A stretch of 64,000 bases of DNA, from positions 38,368 through 102,367 of the forward strand of contig NZ_JANUGQ010000025.1 in the NCBI RefSeq assembly GCF_024756275.1. The letters run 5' to 3'. Source of the DNA: Streptomyces pyxinae (GTDB lineage Bacteria; Actinomycetota; Actinomycetes; Streptomycetales; Streptomycetaceae). The position numbers and the translations under genes are program-made. This document shows positions 18,997 through 26,474 of the stretch, in pieces (the first letter of the stretch is position 1; each line of letters starts with the position of its first letter). The notes under the pieces were generated by a model. It was not told the origin of the DNA. It searched no databases and was given only the letters and a program-made list of their open reading frames with translations.

Positions 18997-21051
18997 GTGC
19001 CCGATCAGGACGATGCCGAGTACGAGCAGACGGCCGAGGACGTGGAGGAGCCCGACGCCGTGGAAGACGAGCTTGACGCGACCGAGGACACAGAACAGGA
19101 CAGTGCCGCGATCTGGTCACGGTTCGGCGACAGCGACCTGCCGCCGTTGCCGAAGATGGCCGCGGTCAACCGCGCCGCCAAGGCGGGTGTGGAGGCTGGA
19201 CTGCCTAGCGAGTTCGCCACCGCGTTGGCCCACGCCGCTGTCGACCCGAGTGAGCTGAGGACGTTGCTTCGCCGTCCTACTCGGGTCAACATCGCCGGAG
19301 GCGTCATCGAGGCGATTGACCTCGACCTCTACGTACCTGGCCTGGTACCGCTGCCGACCAACAACCGCACGATGGAAAAGCGGGTATACCCGGCGGCCGG
19401 CGCCGAAGGGTACATGGGCCCGCTCACTGGCCCTCGCTCCGGTCCTGGCGAGACCACCTCGCTTTGGATCGAAGGCGAGGACGTCAGCCACGTACAAGAC
19501 GAGACGGAGCGAGCCCGCGAGTTCATCCTGGCGAACAACAACCTGCGCGAGTCCATCGCGGCGCGCGGCATCGCCATGCCAGTGAACGTCGTCTTCTTCA
19601 AGTTGCGGCACCGCGACGGCGAACCCCCCATGCCCCTCCTGGGAACTGCTGACGGCTCCAGCCGCGTCACCAACGCTCACCACGTCCTGGCGCTCACCGA
19701 TCGTCAGACGCACTACCACTTTCCGACGAACCGCGATGACTATCGTCGCTTCATCGGTTCCATCAGCGAAGTCGACCCTGAGGCGCTGCGCCCCGCTGGT
19801 CGCCGACGGCTAATCCGACAGCGGAACGCGTTGATCACTCCCGCTCGGGTATTTCTCCGCTTTACCCCCACCAAGGACGGGTACGACTACGCGCGCGCGG
19901 TCAATGCCTTCGTCGGCATGCTCCACGTTGATCCTCCTCGGCCGTGGAGCCAGACGGGCAAACTCGAAGCCATGGCCGAAGCGGTCCTCGATGTGCTGCG
20001 CGGTGCCGACGTACTCGATGATCCCGTCCACGACTACCTCGCTGGCCTTCTCACCCCGGAGCAGGCCAAAATCGAGGGGCTCCCCATCGAGCGAGACGAG
20101 CAGGCGGCCTTCGTTCTCGCTGCTCTTCTCCGCGAGCACCACCGCGAGCTTGTCGAACGAGGGATTCGCGACGTCACCGCCAAGAAGAGCGTCAGCGCCA
20201 GCCGACGCACAGATGTAATCGCAGAGTTGGCTCTCCGGCCCACCCGAAGCATCGCTACCACGCTGGACACGAACGATCCTGAGCGCCAGCGGGCAGAACG
20301 GATGCGTGCCTCGTACCTACGCTGCGCACGACTGGCCCGGTATGCGACGGTGCCGTGGAAGGTCACAGGCCGGTCGCCCGAGAAGCTCCTCGAAGCGGCC
20401 TTGGGAGAACTCCGCGCCGTCCTTGGCAATCCCCAGGTTGATCCCGAAGCATGGGTTAATCGAGTGGAACTCGCGGCCTTGGCACAGTACCACCTCACGG
20501 CGTGGGGTGGATTGCAACGCGAAGCGATGGGAAGTACCGACGCGGACAAGCGCGGCCCTCATCAAATTCTGGAGGCAATGCTCCACGACGAGCATGGCTT
20601 GCGGCTGCTCGCCCAAGCGGTCATCGACGGGCGGACTGGGACACACCCACGCCGCGTCACGGAAGAGGGAGACTTCCAGCGCGGCACCCGCGACGAGTAT
20701 GGGGCCTGGCATGAAGATCCTGCCGGTCACCCGATGCCGATCGAGGACCGATGGCTTCGCTATGAGACTTACCCCACGGGTACCACTCTGCCCCGGCCTG
20801 TCACGCCCCCCAACGAGTCACCTCGGATGAAGACAACTCGCCTAAAGGGCCAGATCGCCCGGCTCATCGAGCAGATCGACCTGGACATCGACGAGCTCGC
20901 CAGCGTGGAGGAAACCCAGGGTGGACCGCTTCTCGACAAAGAGGGTTGGGCGAGCCCGAACGAACTCCTGAGCCACCTGATGAACGTCCACTCTCAGATC
21001 AACTACTGGGCAAAGGTCGCCGAGCGTCAGACGTCTCGTCCCAGCGGGTAA
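18997..21051 (+). CDS. Large protein of unknown function in the defence island
   Basis: This 684-residue protein begins with about 40 very acidic residues. A middle section contains FFKLRHRDGEPPMPLLGTAD and then DGSSRVTNAHHVLAL, which resembles the ParB/DndB-type DG-x-R motif of nuclease or NTPase folds. The rest is mostly helical, ending in a coiled-coil-like stretch near LKGQIARLIEQIDLDIDELA. I do not recognise the family. The GTG start at 18997 has GGAGG six bases upstream and is better than an upstream in-frame start. Its position before AbrB-like, GIY-YIG and methyltransferase genes suggests a defence or DNA-processing role (inference). Confidence 0.75.
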   Translation: MPDQDDAEYEQTAEDVEEPDAVEDELDATEDTEQDSAAIWSRFGDSDLPPLPKMAAVNRAAKAGVEAGLPSEFATALAHAAVDPSELRTLLRRPTRVNIAGGVIEAIDLDLYVPGLVPLPTNNRTMEKRVYPAAGAEGYMGPLTGPRSGPGETTSLWIEGEDVSHVQDETERAREFILANNNLRESIAARGIAMPVNVVFFKLRHRDGEPPMPLLGTADGSSRVTNAHHVLALTDRQTHYHFPTNRDDYRRFIGSISEVDPEALRPAGRRRLIRQRNALITPARVFLRFTPTKDGYDYARAVNAFVGMLHVDPPRPWSQTGKLEAMAEAVLDVLRGADVLDDPVHDYLAGLLTPEQAKIEGLPIERDEQAAFVLAALLREHHRELVERGIRDVTAKKSVSASRRTDVIAELALRPTRSIATTLDTNDPERQRAERMRASYLRCARLARYATVPWKVTGRSPEKLLEAALGELRAVLGNPQVDPEAWVNRVELAALAQYHLTAWGGLQREAMGSTDADKRGPHQILEAMLHDEHGLRLLAQAVIDGRTGTHPRRVTEEGDFQRGTRDEYGAWHEDPAGHPMPIEDRWLRYETYPTGTTLPRPVTPPNESPRMKTTRLKGQIARLIEQIDLDIDELASVEETQGGPLLDKEGWASPNELLSHLMNVHSQINYWAKVAERQTSRPSG

Positions 21052-21070
21052 GGAGACCCCTCCGTGCCGT

Positions 21071-21100
21071 CCTCGCCAGGATGCACCAGTGCTGGCGAGG
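21071..21100. terminator. Hairpin between convergent genes
   Basis: CCTCGCCAG and CTGGCGAGG form a 9-bp perfect stem with a 12-base loop, just after the stop of the 684-residue protein gene (21051) and after the stop of the opposing AbrB-like gene (21125). It is suited to stop both transcripts. Confidence 0.6.
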
Positions 21101-21124
21101 GCTCGCAGGTGGACTCTGAGCGAC

Positions 21125-21433
21125 TCACAGCGCGCCATTCGCCAGGAGGTCGCGAATGGCGTCCTCCCGGCGTCGAACAACGATGCGTCCGTCCCCATCG
21201 CTGTAGATGAGAACGGCGGTCCCTGGGTACAGGCCAGCCTCGGCAAGCACTCCCAGAGGGATCTCCACAGCGCTGGCCTCGGACACGATCTCTTCAGCGA
21301 GTTCCCTGATCATGTAGGTCAGTGTGGCACTGACTGGCTGGCGGCCGAAGCCCCGCGGTGAGCCCACATCTGTAGATCGCCCAGTTGATTCACGTCGGAT
21401 ATCTTCATCGCTATCTGTCTCCGCCCTGGTCAC
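21125..21433 (-). CDS. AbrB/SpoVT-like DNA-binding (antitoxin-type) protein
   Basis: A 102-residue protein whose C-terminal half, VEIPLGVLAEAGLYPGTAV followed by a GDGRIVVRRREDA strand, matches the swapped-hairpin AbrB/MazE fold. The N-terminal 40 residues are polar and may be disordered. The GTG at 21433 has GGAGG close upstream; an ATG at 21313 would give just the fold. No toxin gene is directly downstream, so it may act as a regulator of the adjacent nuclease genes. Confidence 0.65.
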   Translation of the reverse strand: MTRAETDSDEDIRRESTGRSTDVGSPRGFGRQPVSATLTYMIRELAEEIVSEASAVEIPLGVLAEAGLYPGTAVLIYSDGDGRIVVRRREDAIRDLLANGAL

Positions 21434-21464
21434 CAGACCTCCGGGAGGCGATCGGTGACTCAGG

Positions 21465-22304
21465 TCACTCCCTCAGGTCTGACGAATCGCTTTCCACGTC
21501 CCCAGCGGGCTCAGCCTCCGGTACAGCACCAATCTGCTGGCCAGCACGGTAGTACCGCCATGCGCTCTTGTACTCGTTCGGGCTGTCGTCGTACATGATC
21601 ACGTAGCCCATGAGGGCAGTGACCTGCCACTTGGCCGGTATCTCTGCGGAGACCAGTTGAAAGACCTCGTCGGCCGTCATCTCAGCCGATGGCACGTTGA
21701 CGCTCCGAGCCTTGAACTCCGCCGACTTTCCGTACCTAAAGTTGTACGGCAGGTCGGCCTTGATCGTCTCCAGGAGCTCGTGCAGCGTCGCCTCGCCGGG
21801 CGACAGCCCCTCGATCGGCCGATCAAGGTCGATGGGGAACACGACGTCGAAGTGGTTCTGCTTCAGGACGGTGCTGTCCCGCTGGCGACCAGGGTCCTTG
21901 TTGCCGAAGCCATTGTTGTTCCAGGGGATGTTCCCCATGCCCTTGTGGTGACTGATGAGTAGTTGTTCCGGGGCGAGCGCCGAGAAGTCCTCGGCTACGT
22001 ACAGGCACGAGAAGGTCATCTCGTCCAGGGAGATGTTGCGGCGCCCCGAGATCTTGCGGAGGTGGTTGCGAAGACGGGCCGGCAGGGACTTGTCGGCCTT
22101 GCCGACGTAGACAAACTCGCCGTTCAAATACAGCTGGTAGACCCCGGGCTTCTCCTTGAGCCGCGCGATGCTCTCCTCGACGAGGGGAGCCCTGTCGAGC
22201 CCCTTGAGTGCGGCGGCCAGCTGGTCGCCGAGCGCCTTGGTGATGCTCAGGGTGAAGTCCTTGTGGTACTGCGTCCCGTCGTCGGAGCCCACCACCGGCG
22301 CCAT
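21465..22304 (-). CDS. GIY-YIG nuclease, restriction-type
   Basis: This 279-residue protein has the GIY-YIG module: GVYQLYLNGEFVYVGKA (GxY...YVG), catalytic-type Arg in ARLRNHLRKI, and Glu in LAPEQLLIS. It then has PWNNNGFGNKDPGRQRDS, a stretch also found in Eco29kI-type restriction enzymes. It is divergent from the cytosine methyltransferase with about 117 bases between them, a usual restriction-modification layout. I chose ATG 22304 because AAGGGAG lies upstream; starts at 22328 and 22436 are open. It may be a second restriction enzyme beside the one at 24647. Confidence 0.8.
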   Translation of the reverse strand: MAPVVGSDDGTQYHKDFTLSITKALGDQLAAALKGLDRAPLVEESIARLKEKPGVYQLYLNGEFVYVGKADKSLPARLRNHLRKISGRRNISLDEMTFSCLYVAEDFSALAPEQLLISHHKGMGNIPWNNNGFGNKDPGRQRDSTVLKQNHFDVVFPIDLDRPIEGLSPGEATLHELLETIKADLPYNFRYGKSAEFKARSVNVPSAEMTADEVFQLVSAEIPAKWQVTALMGYVIMYDDSPNEYKSAWRYYRAGQQIGAVPEAEPAGDVESDSSDLRE

Positions 22305-22387
22305 CAGTCCCACTCCCTTGCTCGACATGTTCCCGGAAACCCTATCGGTGACTTGTACACGTGGCCGAACCTTCATCTTGAAATGGC

Positions 22388-22421
22388 TTGAAGATCTACA
22401 ACTCCGCGGTATGCTTTTGGA
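22388..22421 (+). promoter_or_regulatory. Putative leaderless promoter of the methyltransferase with embedded CCGCGG
   Basis: TTGAAG at 22388-22393 and TATGCT at 22410-22415, 16 bases apart, resemble a housekeeping promoter. The ATG at 22422 is where transcription would begin, and there is no good ribosome site, so the message is probably leaderless. CCGCGG at 22404-22409 abuts the -10 box. CCGCGG is the known target of Eco29kI, whose relative is encoded at 24647, so methylation or enzyme binding here could control expression (inference). Confidence 0.5.
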
Positions 22422-23738
22422 ATGGCTGAACTGCAAGAAGAATCAAAGAAGGACCGCACGGGCGTCGAACTCTTCGCTGGCGCTGGCGGTCTGGCCATGG
22501 CCGTCCACCGCGCTGGATTCCGTCCCCTGCTCTTCAACGAGTTCGCCAAGCGGGCGTGCGAGACCTTGGAGGCCAACGGGGCTCAGCGGCTGCCCGACGG
22601 CCAGAAGCCGACCCGAGCCCCCGGGCCCAACGAGAAGGTGCCCCTCGTCGCGGGCGATGTCCAAGACCTCGACATGGACTACCTGGCGGGCCAAGTGGAC
22701 GTGCTCGCCGGCGGCCCTCCCTGCCAACCGTTCAGCCTCGGCGGCGTCGCCAAGGGCGACGAGGACAAGCGGAACATGTTCCCGCAGATGTTCAAGGCGG
22801 TCCAACAGATCCAGCCGAAGGCCGTGATCTGTGAGAACGTGCGCGGCTTGCTCAGGCCCTCCTTCAGGGACTACTTCAACTACATCCAGCGTGAGCTGGA
22901 GATGCCTTTCGAGAAGCGAGGCAACCGCACCTGGGAGCAGCACTACAAGCATCTGCTGGAGCAGCGCGAGAAGGAGCCGGACGACCCCAAGAAGCGGTAC
23001 GACCTCGTCATGATGCCGGTGAACGCCGCCGACTACGGGGTGCCCCAGATCCGTAACCGCGTGATCATCGTCGCGTTCCGTCGCGACTTGAATGTCGACC
23101 GCGAGCTGTTCAAGACCCTCGTGAAGCCGACGCACTCCGAGACCGCCCTCATCCGCTCCATGGAGGAGGACGGGGAGTACTGGAAGCGACACCCGAATGT
23201 CCCGGACCATGTGAAGGAGCGGGTCATGGCCCGCCTCCCGAAGACCATGCCGATGGACGACGGCCTGCTGCCCTGGTACACCCTGCGCGACGCGATCGCC
23301 GGCATCAGCGACAACAAACCCCTGCCCGACGTGCCGGACGAGTGGCTGGACCGAACCGAGCACTTCCTCGGCGGGTTCACGGAACACATCGGCTGGCCCG
23401 GTGCCCGCATCTACGACGGACACACCCCCAACGAACTCGATCGCCCAGCGAAGACTGTCAAGGCCGGCGTGCACGGTGTGCCCGGCGGTGAGTCGGTCAT
23501 GCTCCTCGACGAGTTGGTGGCCGACAAGACCGCTCCTGGCGGCGCCCGGTACAAGCACAGGTACATGACGGTCCGCGAGACCGCCCGCGTCATGACCTTC
23601 CCCGACACCTGGGACCTCAGGGGCCCGCGAGGCGAGAAGATGCGCCAGCTCGGCAACGCCGTACCCGTTGCCCTTGGCGAGGTCTTCGCCAAGGCGGTCG
23701 CCACTGTCCTGGACGAGGCGGAGGGGCGCCAGAAGTGA
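22422..23738 (+). CDS. DNA (cytosine-5-)-methyltransferase
   Basis: A 438-residue C5 methyltransferase. Motif I is VELFAGAGGL, motif IV with the catalytic Cys is GGPPCQPFSLGG, motif VI is ICENVRG, motif VIII is around YGVPQIRNRVIIVAFR, and motifs IX-X are RTARVMTFP-like (RETARVMTFPDTW) and QLGNAVPVALG. The target-recognition region lies between VIII and IX. It should protect the element and host from the neighbouring nuclease(s) at an unknown, possibly CCGCGG, site. Its stop overlaps the Vsr start (GTGA), so they are coupled. Confidence 0.95.
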   Translation: MAELQEESKKDRTGVELFAGAGGLAMAVHRAGFRPLLFNEFAKRACETLEANGAQRLPDGQKPTRAPGPNEKVPLVAGDVQDLDMDYLAGQVDVLAGGPPCQPFSLGGVAKGDEDKRNMFPQMFKAVQQIQPKAVICENVRGLLRPSFRDYFNYIQRELEMPFEKRGNRTWEQHYKHLLEQREKEPDDPKKRYDLVMMPVNAADYGVPQIRNRVIIVAFRRDLNVDRELFKTLVKPTHSETALIRSMEEDGEYWKRHPNVPDHVKERVMARLPKTMPMDDGLLPWYTLRDAIAGISDNKPLPDVPDEWLDRTEHFLGGFTEHIGWPGARIYDGHTPNELDRPAKTVKAGVHGVPGGESVMLLDELVADKTAPGGARYKHRYMTVRETARVMTFPDTWDLRGPRGEKMRQLGNAVPVALGEVFAKAVATVLDEAEGRQK

Positions 23739-24553
23739 CCGGGCCCACCAGCAGAGCGCAGAGCGGCTGGAAGCACGACCCGCCGCCGGACCGAGCCTGG
23801 AAAGGGCGGCCCGGTAGAACCCGGACCGCCATCACGGCCGAACAGGACCGGGCCGCCGGTGGCCGCCACAGGCGCTCCGTGGATCTCGGCGAGGGACGGT
23901 TCGCCCGGGCGTCGGTGGAGCTGAAGGTTCTTCCCGATACGCGACGCATTCGCGCGTACCTGCGCTGGTCCGACGGCGGTAAGTCTCCGGCCCGCTACCT
24001 CGGGCAGGTCGAACGCGAAACCCGGGCCGCGAACCTTGCCGAGGGGTGGAAGATGGCCTGGGAGAAGGGCCTTCTCACCGAGGAACCACAGGCAGAGGGA
24101 TCCTGGGCTTCCTCGCCGTCGGTGCGTGCGGTGATGCGGGCCAATCGGAGTAAGGACACCCGACCCGAGCTGAGGCTCCGTTCCCTGTTGCACAAGCAGG
24201 GTCTCCGGTACCGCGTGGCGGCACGGCCCTTGCCTGACCTGCGGCGCACCGCCGACCTGATCTTTTCTAAGCCCAAGGTCGCGGTGTTCGTCGACGGATG
24301 TTTCTGGCACGGCTGTCCAGAACACCTTCGGGAGTCGCACAAGAACGCCGAGTTCTGGCGAAGCAAGATCGAGGGCAATCAGACCAGGGACGCGGAGACG
24401 GATCGCCTCCTGCAAGAGGCCGGCTGGACAGTCGTTCGCGTCTGGGAGCACGAGGCCCCCGACGCCGCCGCGGCGCGGGTGATATCAGTTGTGCGGACCT
24501 CGTCAGCAGACCAGCACAACTCCGGACAATCAGAGTCGAACATGAAGAGGTAG
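23735..24553 (+). CDS. Vsr-type mismatch endonuclease with N-terminal extension
   Basis: A 272-residue protein. From about residue 125 on it is a Vsr (very short patch repair) endonuclease: MRANRSKDTRPELRLRSLLH, then VAVFVDGCFWHGCP with the zinc/active-site region and FWRSKIEGNQTRD, and TVVRVWEHE. Vsr nicks T:G mismatches left by deamination of 5-methylcytosine. The first about 120 residues are extra, include RRIRAYLRWSDGGKSPARYL and look like a small separate nucleic-acid-binding domain. GTG start at 23735. Confidence 0.9.
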   Translation: MTGPTSRAQSGWKHDPPPDRAWKGRPGRTRTAITAEQDRAAGGRHRRSVDLGEGRFARASVELKVLPDTRRIRAYLRWSDGGKSPARYLGQVERETRAANLAEGWKMAWEKGLLTEEPQAEGSWASSPSVRAVMRANRSKDTRPELRLRSLLHKQGLRYRVAARPLPDLRRTADLIFSKPKVAVFVDGCFWHGCPEHLRESHKNAEFWRSKIEGNQTRDAETDRLLQEAGWTVVRVWEHEAPDAAAARVISVVRTSSADQHNSGQSESNMKR

Positions 24554-24646
24554 TCCAGATCGCCGACCCTCGGCGCACGCACCCGGATCTGACATAATGC
24601 CGGGGGCTGAGGGACGGCCACTGCGGCGGTCGGTAGGATCCCGCCC

Positions 24647-25498
24647 ATGGCTCCCAGCCCTGATGACGTGACATCTCCGCAGTTCAACCCGTTGGGCCTT
24701 GACTTGCTCGGCCGCAATCTCCGGGAGGAGATGGACGGGCGACCGCGCGTGCCCCTGGATAAGGTCAAGCCTTTCCCGGGAGCAGGGCTATATGCGCTCT
24801 ACTATAAAGGCGACCTCGAGATCTACGAGGGCCTGAAGGACCGCGATATTCCTATCTACGTCGGGAAGGCATCGGCTGGCGATAGTAGCTACGGAGATCC
24901 GCCGAACATGTCTGAGCGAAAACTGTTCGGCCGCATAAGGGATCACCGTAGAAGCATCAACGAAGCCGCCAACCTCGACGCCTCGCATTTCGACGTCAGA
25001 TCCCTGACCCTCGACGACATTTGGATCGTCCTAGGCGAGCGAGCCCTTTTGCGTGCCTATAGCCCTGTCCTCTGGAATACGGTGATGACGGGATTCGGAG
25101 GGAATCCGCCTGGTCAGGGTCGGAGGAACGCTCGATCAGTCTGGGATTCAATCCACCCGGGACGGAAACGAGCGGCGAGGCTTCTCTGTAACCGCAACTA
25201 CAGCGGTTCTGAAATGGAGAAGCTCATCTCTGATGGAATTAGCATCTCGCTGATGGAGGCGGGCGAGCAGCGCGATAAGGCATTGAAGGCATTTCGCAAC
25301 TCCCCTGCGCAAACCATCTGGGAGGAGGCGAAGGGTTCCGGGCATGGCCCTAAGCCTGTCCTCGTCTTTCGCGAGGATGTTTTCCTGGAGGAAAACGCTC
25401 GATTTGGATTCGATCTCAGCACTCTTGAATGGGAGCTGGCGGACATGCCAGAACAGACAACGACCGAGGAAGCCGCACTCGACGTTCTTGAAGGATGA
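24647..25498 (+). CDS. Eco29kI-family GIY-YIG restriction endonuclease
   Basis: This 283-residue protein has the Eco29kI pattern: FNPLGLDLLGRNL, GLYALYYKGDLEIYEGL, PIYVGKAS, LFGRIRDHRRSI, DDIWIVLGERALL, LWNTVMTGFGGNPPGQG and WDSIHPGRKRA. Eco29kI cleaves CCGCGG (established for that enzyme); the specificity here is inferred only. The C-terminal about 75 residues exceed the usual length. Base composition is less GC-rich than the flanks, pointing to transfer. It is likely the partner of the methyltransferase at 22422. Confidence 0.88.
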   Translation: MAPSPDDVTSPQFNPLGLDLLGRNLREEMDGRPRVPLDKVKPFPGAGLYALYYKGDLEIYEGLKDRDIPIYVGKASAGDSSYGDPPNMSERKLFGRIRDHRRSINEAANLDASHFDVRSLTLDDIWIVLGERALLRAYSPVLWNTVMTGFGGNPPGQGRRNARSVWDSIHPGRKRAARLLCNRNYSGSEMEKLISDGISISLMEAGEQRDKALKAFRNSPAQTIWEEAKGSGHGPKPVLVFREDVFLEENARFGFDLSTLEWELADMPEQTTTEEAALDVLEG

Positions 25499-25686
25499 AT
25501 GTCGTCTGACAGGCATCCCCGCCCCCGGACCGTCTGGCGCTTGCTCGGTTCGACGCACGCGGTATCCCATGTGTCCCGTCCCTTATCCGTCAGCCCAGCG
25601 AACGACATCAGCCATTGGCTGAACGGCGCCCTTCTCGGACGCCTCAGGCTTCCCGAGACTGCTGCACTGGACGAGGGAGGGGCGCC

Positions 25687-26391
25687 ATGGCAGTGGCACG
25701 GAAGCGGCGAGGATCAGCAGCCCGGAAACGTCGAGAGCAGCGGCTCCGCCGCAGTGTTATCGCCGGGGGCGTGAGCGTCGTCGTACTGGTGGCCTTCTGG
25801 AGCGTGGTCTGGCCCTATCTCGTCGGTGGTCTCGTTCTGGGTGGAGTCGCCGGCGGTGGGTGGTGGTTGTGGCGCACCAATTGGTTCATCCGGGGTGGCG
25901 ATCGGCAGTGGCGGTGTGATGAGGCTGTGAAGGCGGGGCACCGGACGCTGACTGAGGTCGATGCGATGACGGGGACGGACTTCGAGGACTTCGTCGTGGA
26001 CCTCTGCCGACGCGACGGATGCACCGACGTGCGGAGGGTCGGCGGCTCTCACGACAACGGGGCCGACGTGCTGGGGCTTCTTCCCGATGGGCGGAGCATG
26101 GTGATCCAGTGCAAGCGGTACACGCCCAAGAGCAAGATCCCCAGCAGGGAGATCCGGGACCTGCTCGGTGCGAAGGTTCATTTCAAGGTCGACGTGGCAA
26201 TCTTCGTGGCCACGACGTACTTCAGCGGGCCGGCTGAGAAGTTCGCCACGGAGAACGACATCCTCGCTGTCCATCGCGATCACCTCGGGCTGTGGAACAA
26301 CGGCGCCTCGCTGCTGTCGCTCGGCGTGGTGAACGGTCTGGGACAAGGGGACCGGCGGCACCGGGAGCGGTGGAAGGAGACGTACGGGTAG
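25687..26391 (+). CDS. Mrr-like restriction endonuclease with membrane segments
   Basis: A 234-residue protein with a basic N-terminus (MAVARKRRGSAARKRREQRL), two adjacent hydrophobic helices (about residues 28-65) and a C-terminal PD-(D/E)XK nuclease domain of the Mrr_cat type: MTGTDFEDFVVDLC, DNGADVLGLL and VIQCKRYT. Related proteins act on modified DNA. Being membrane-anchored, it might act on incoming DNA. The ATG at 25687 follows GGGAGG; an in-frame start at 25615 is less likely. Confidence 0.85.
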   Translation: MAVARKRRGSAARKRREQRLRRSVIAGGVSVVVLVAFWSVVWPYLVGGLVLGGVAGGGWWLWRTNWFIRGGDRQWRCDEAVKAGHRTLTEVDAMTGTDFEDFVVDLCRRDGCTDVRRVGGSHDNGADVLGLLPDGRSMVIQCKRYTPKSKIPSREIRDLLGAKVHFKVDVAIFVATTYFSGPAEKFATENDILAVHRDHLGLWNNGASLLSLGVVNGLGQGDRRHRERWKETYG

Positions 26392-26474
26392 AAGGCGAGG
26401 ACGGCCGGAAAACGTTGGTGTGGGGTATGCGGAGTGGTCCGGGGCGGGTGTCCGGCGTCGGTACTCTGGAGCGC

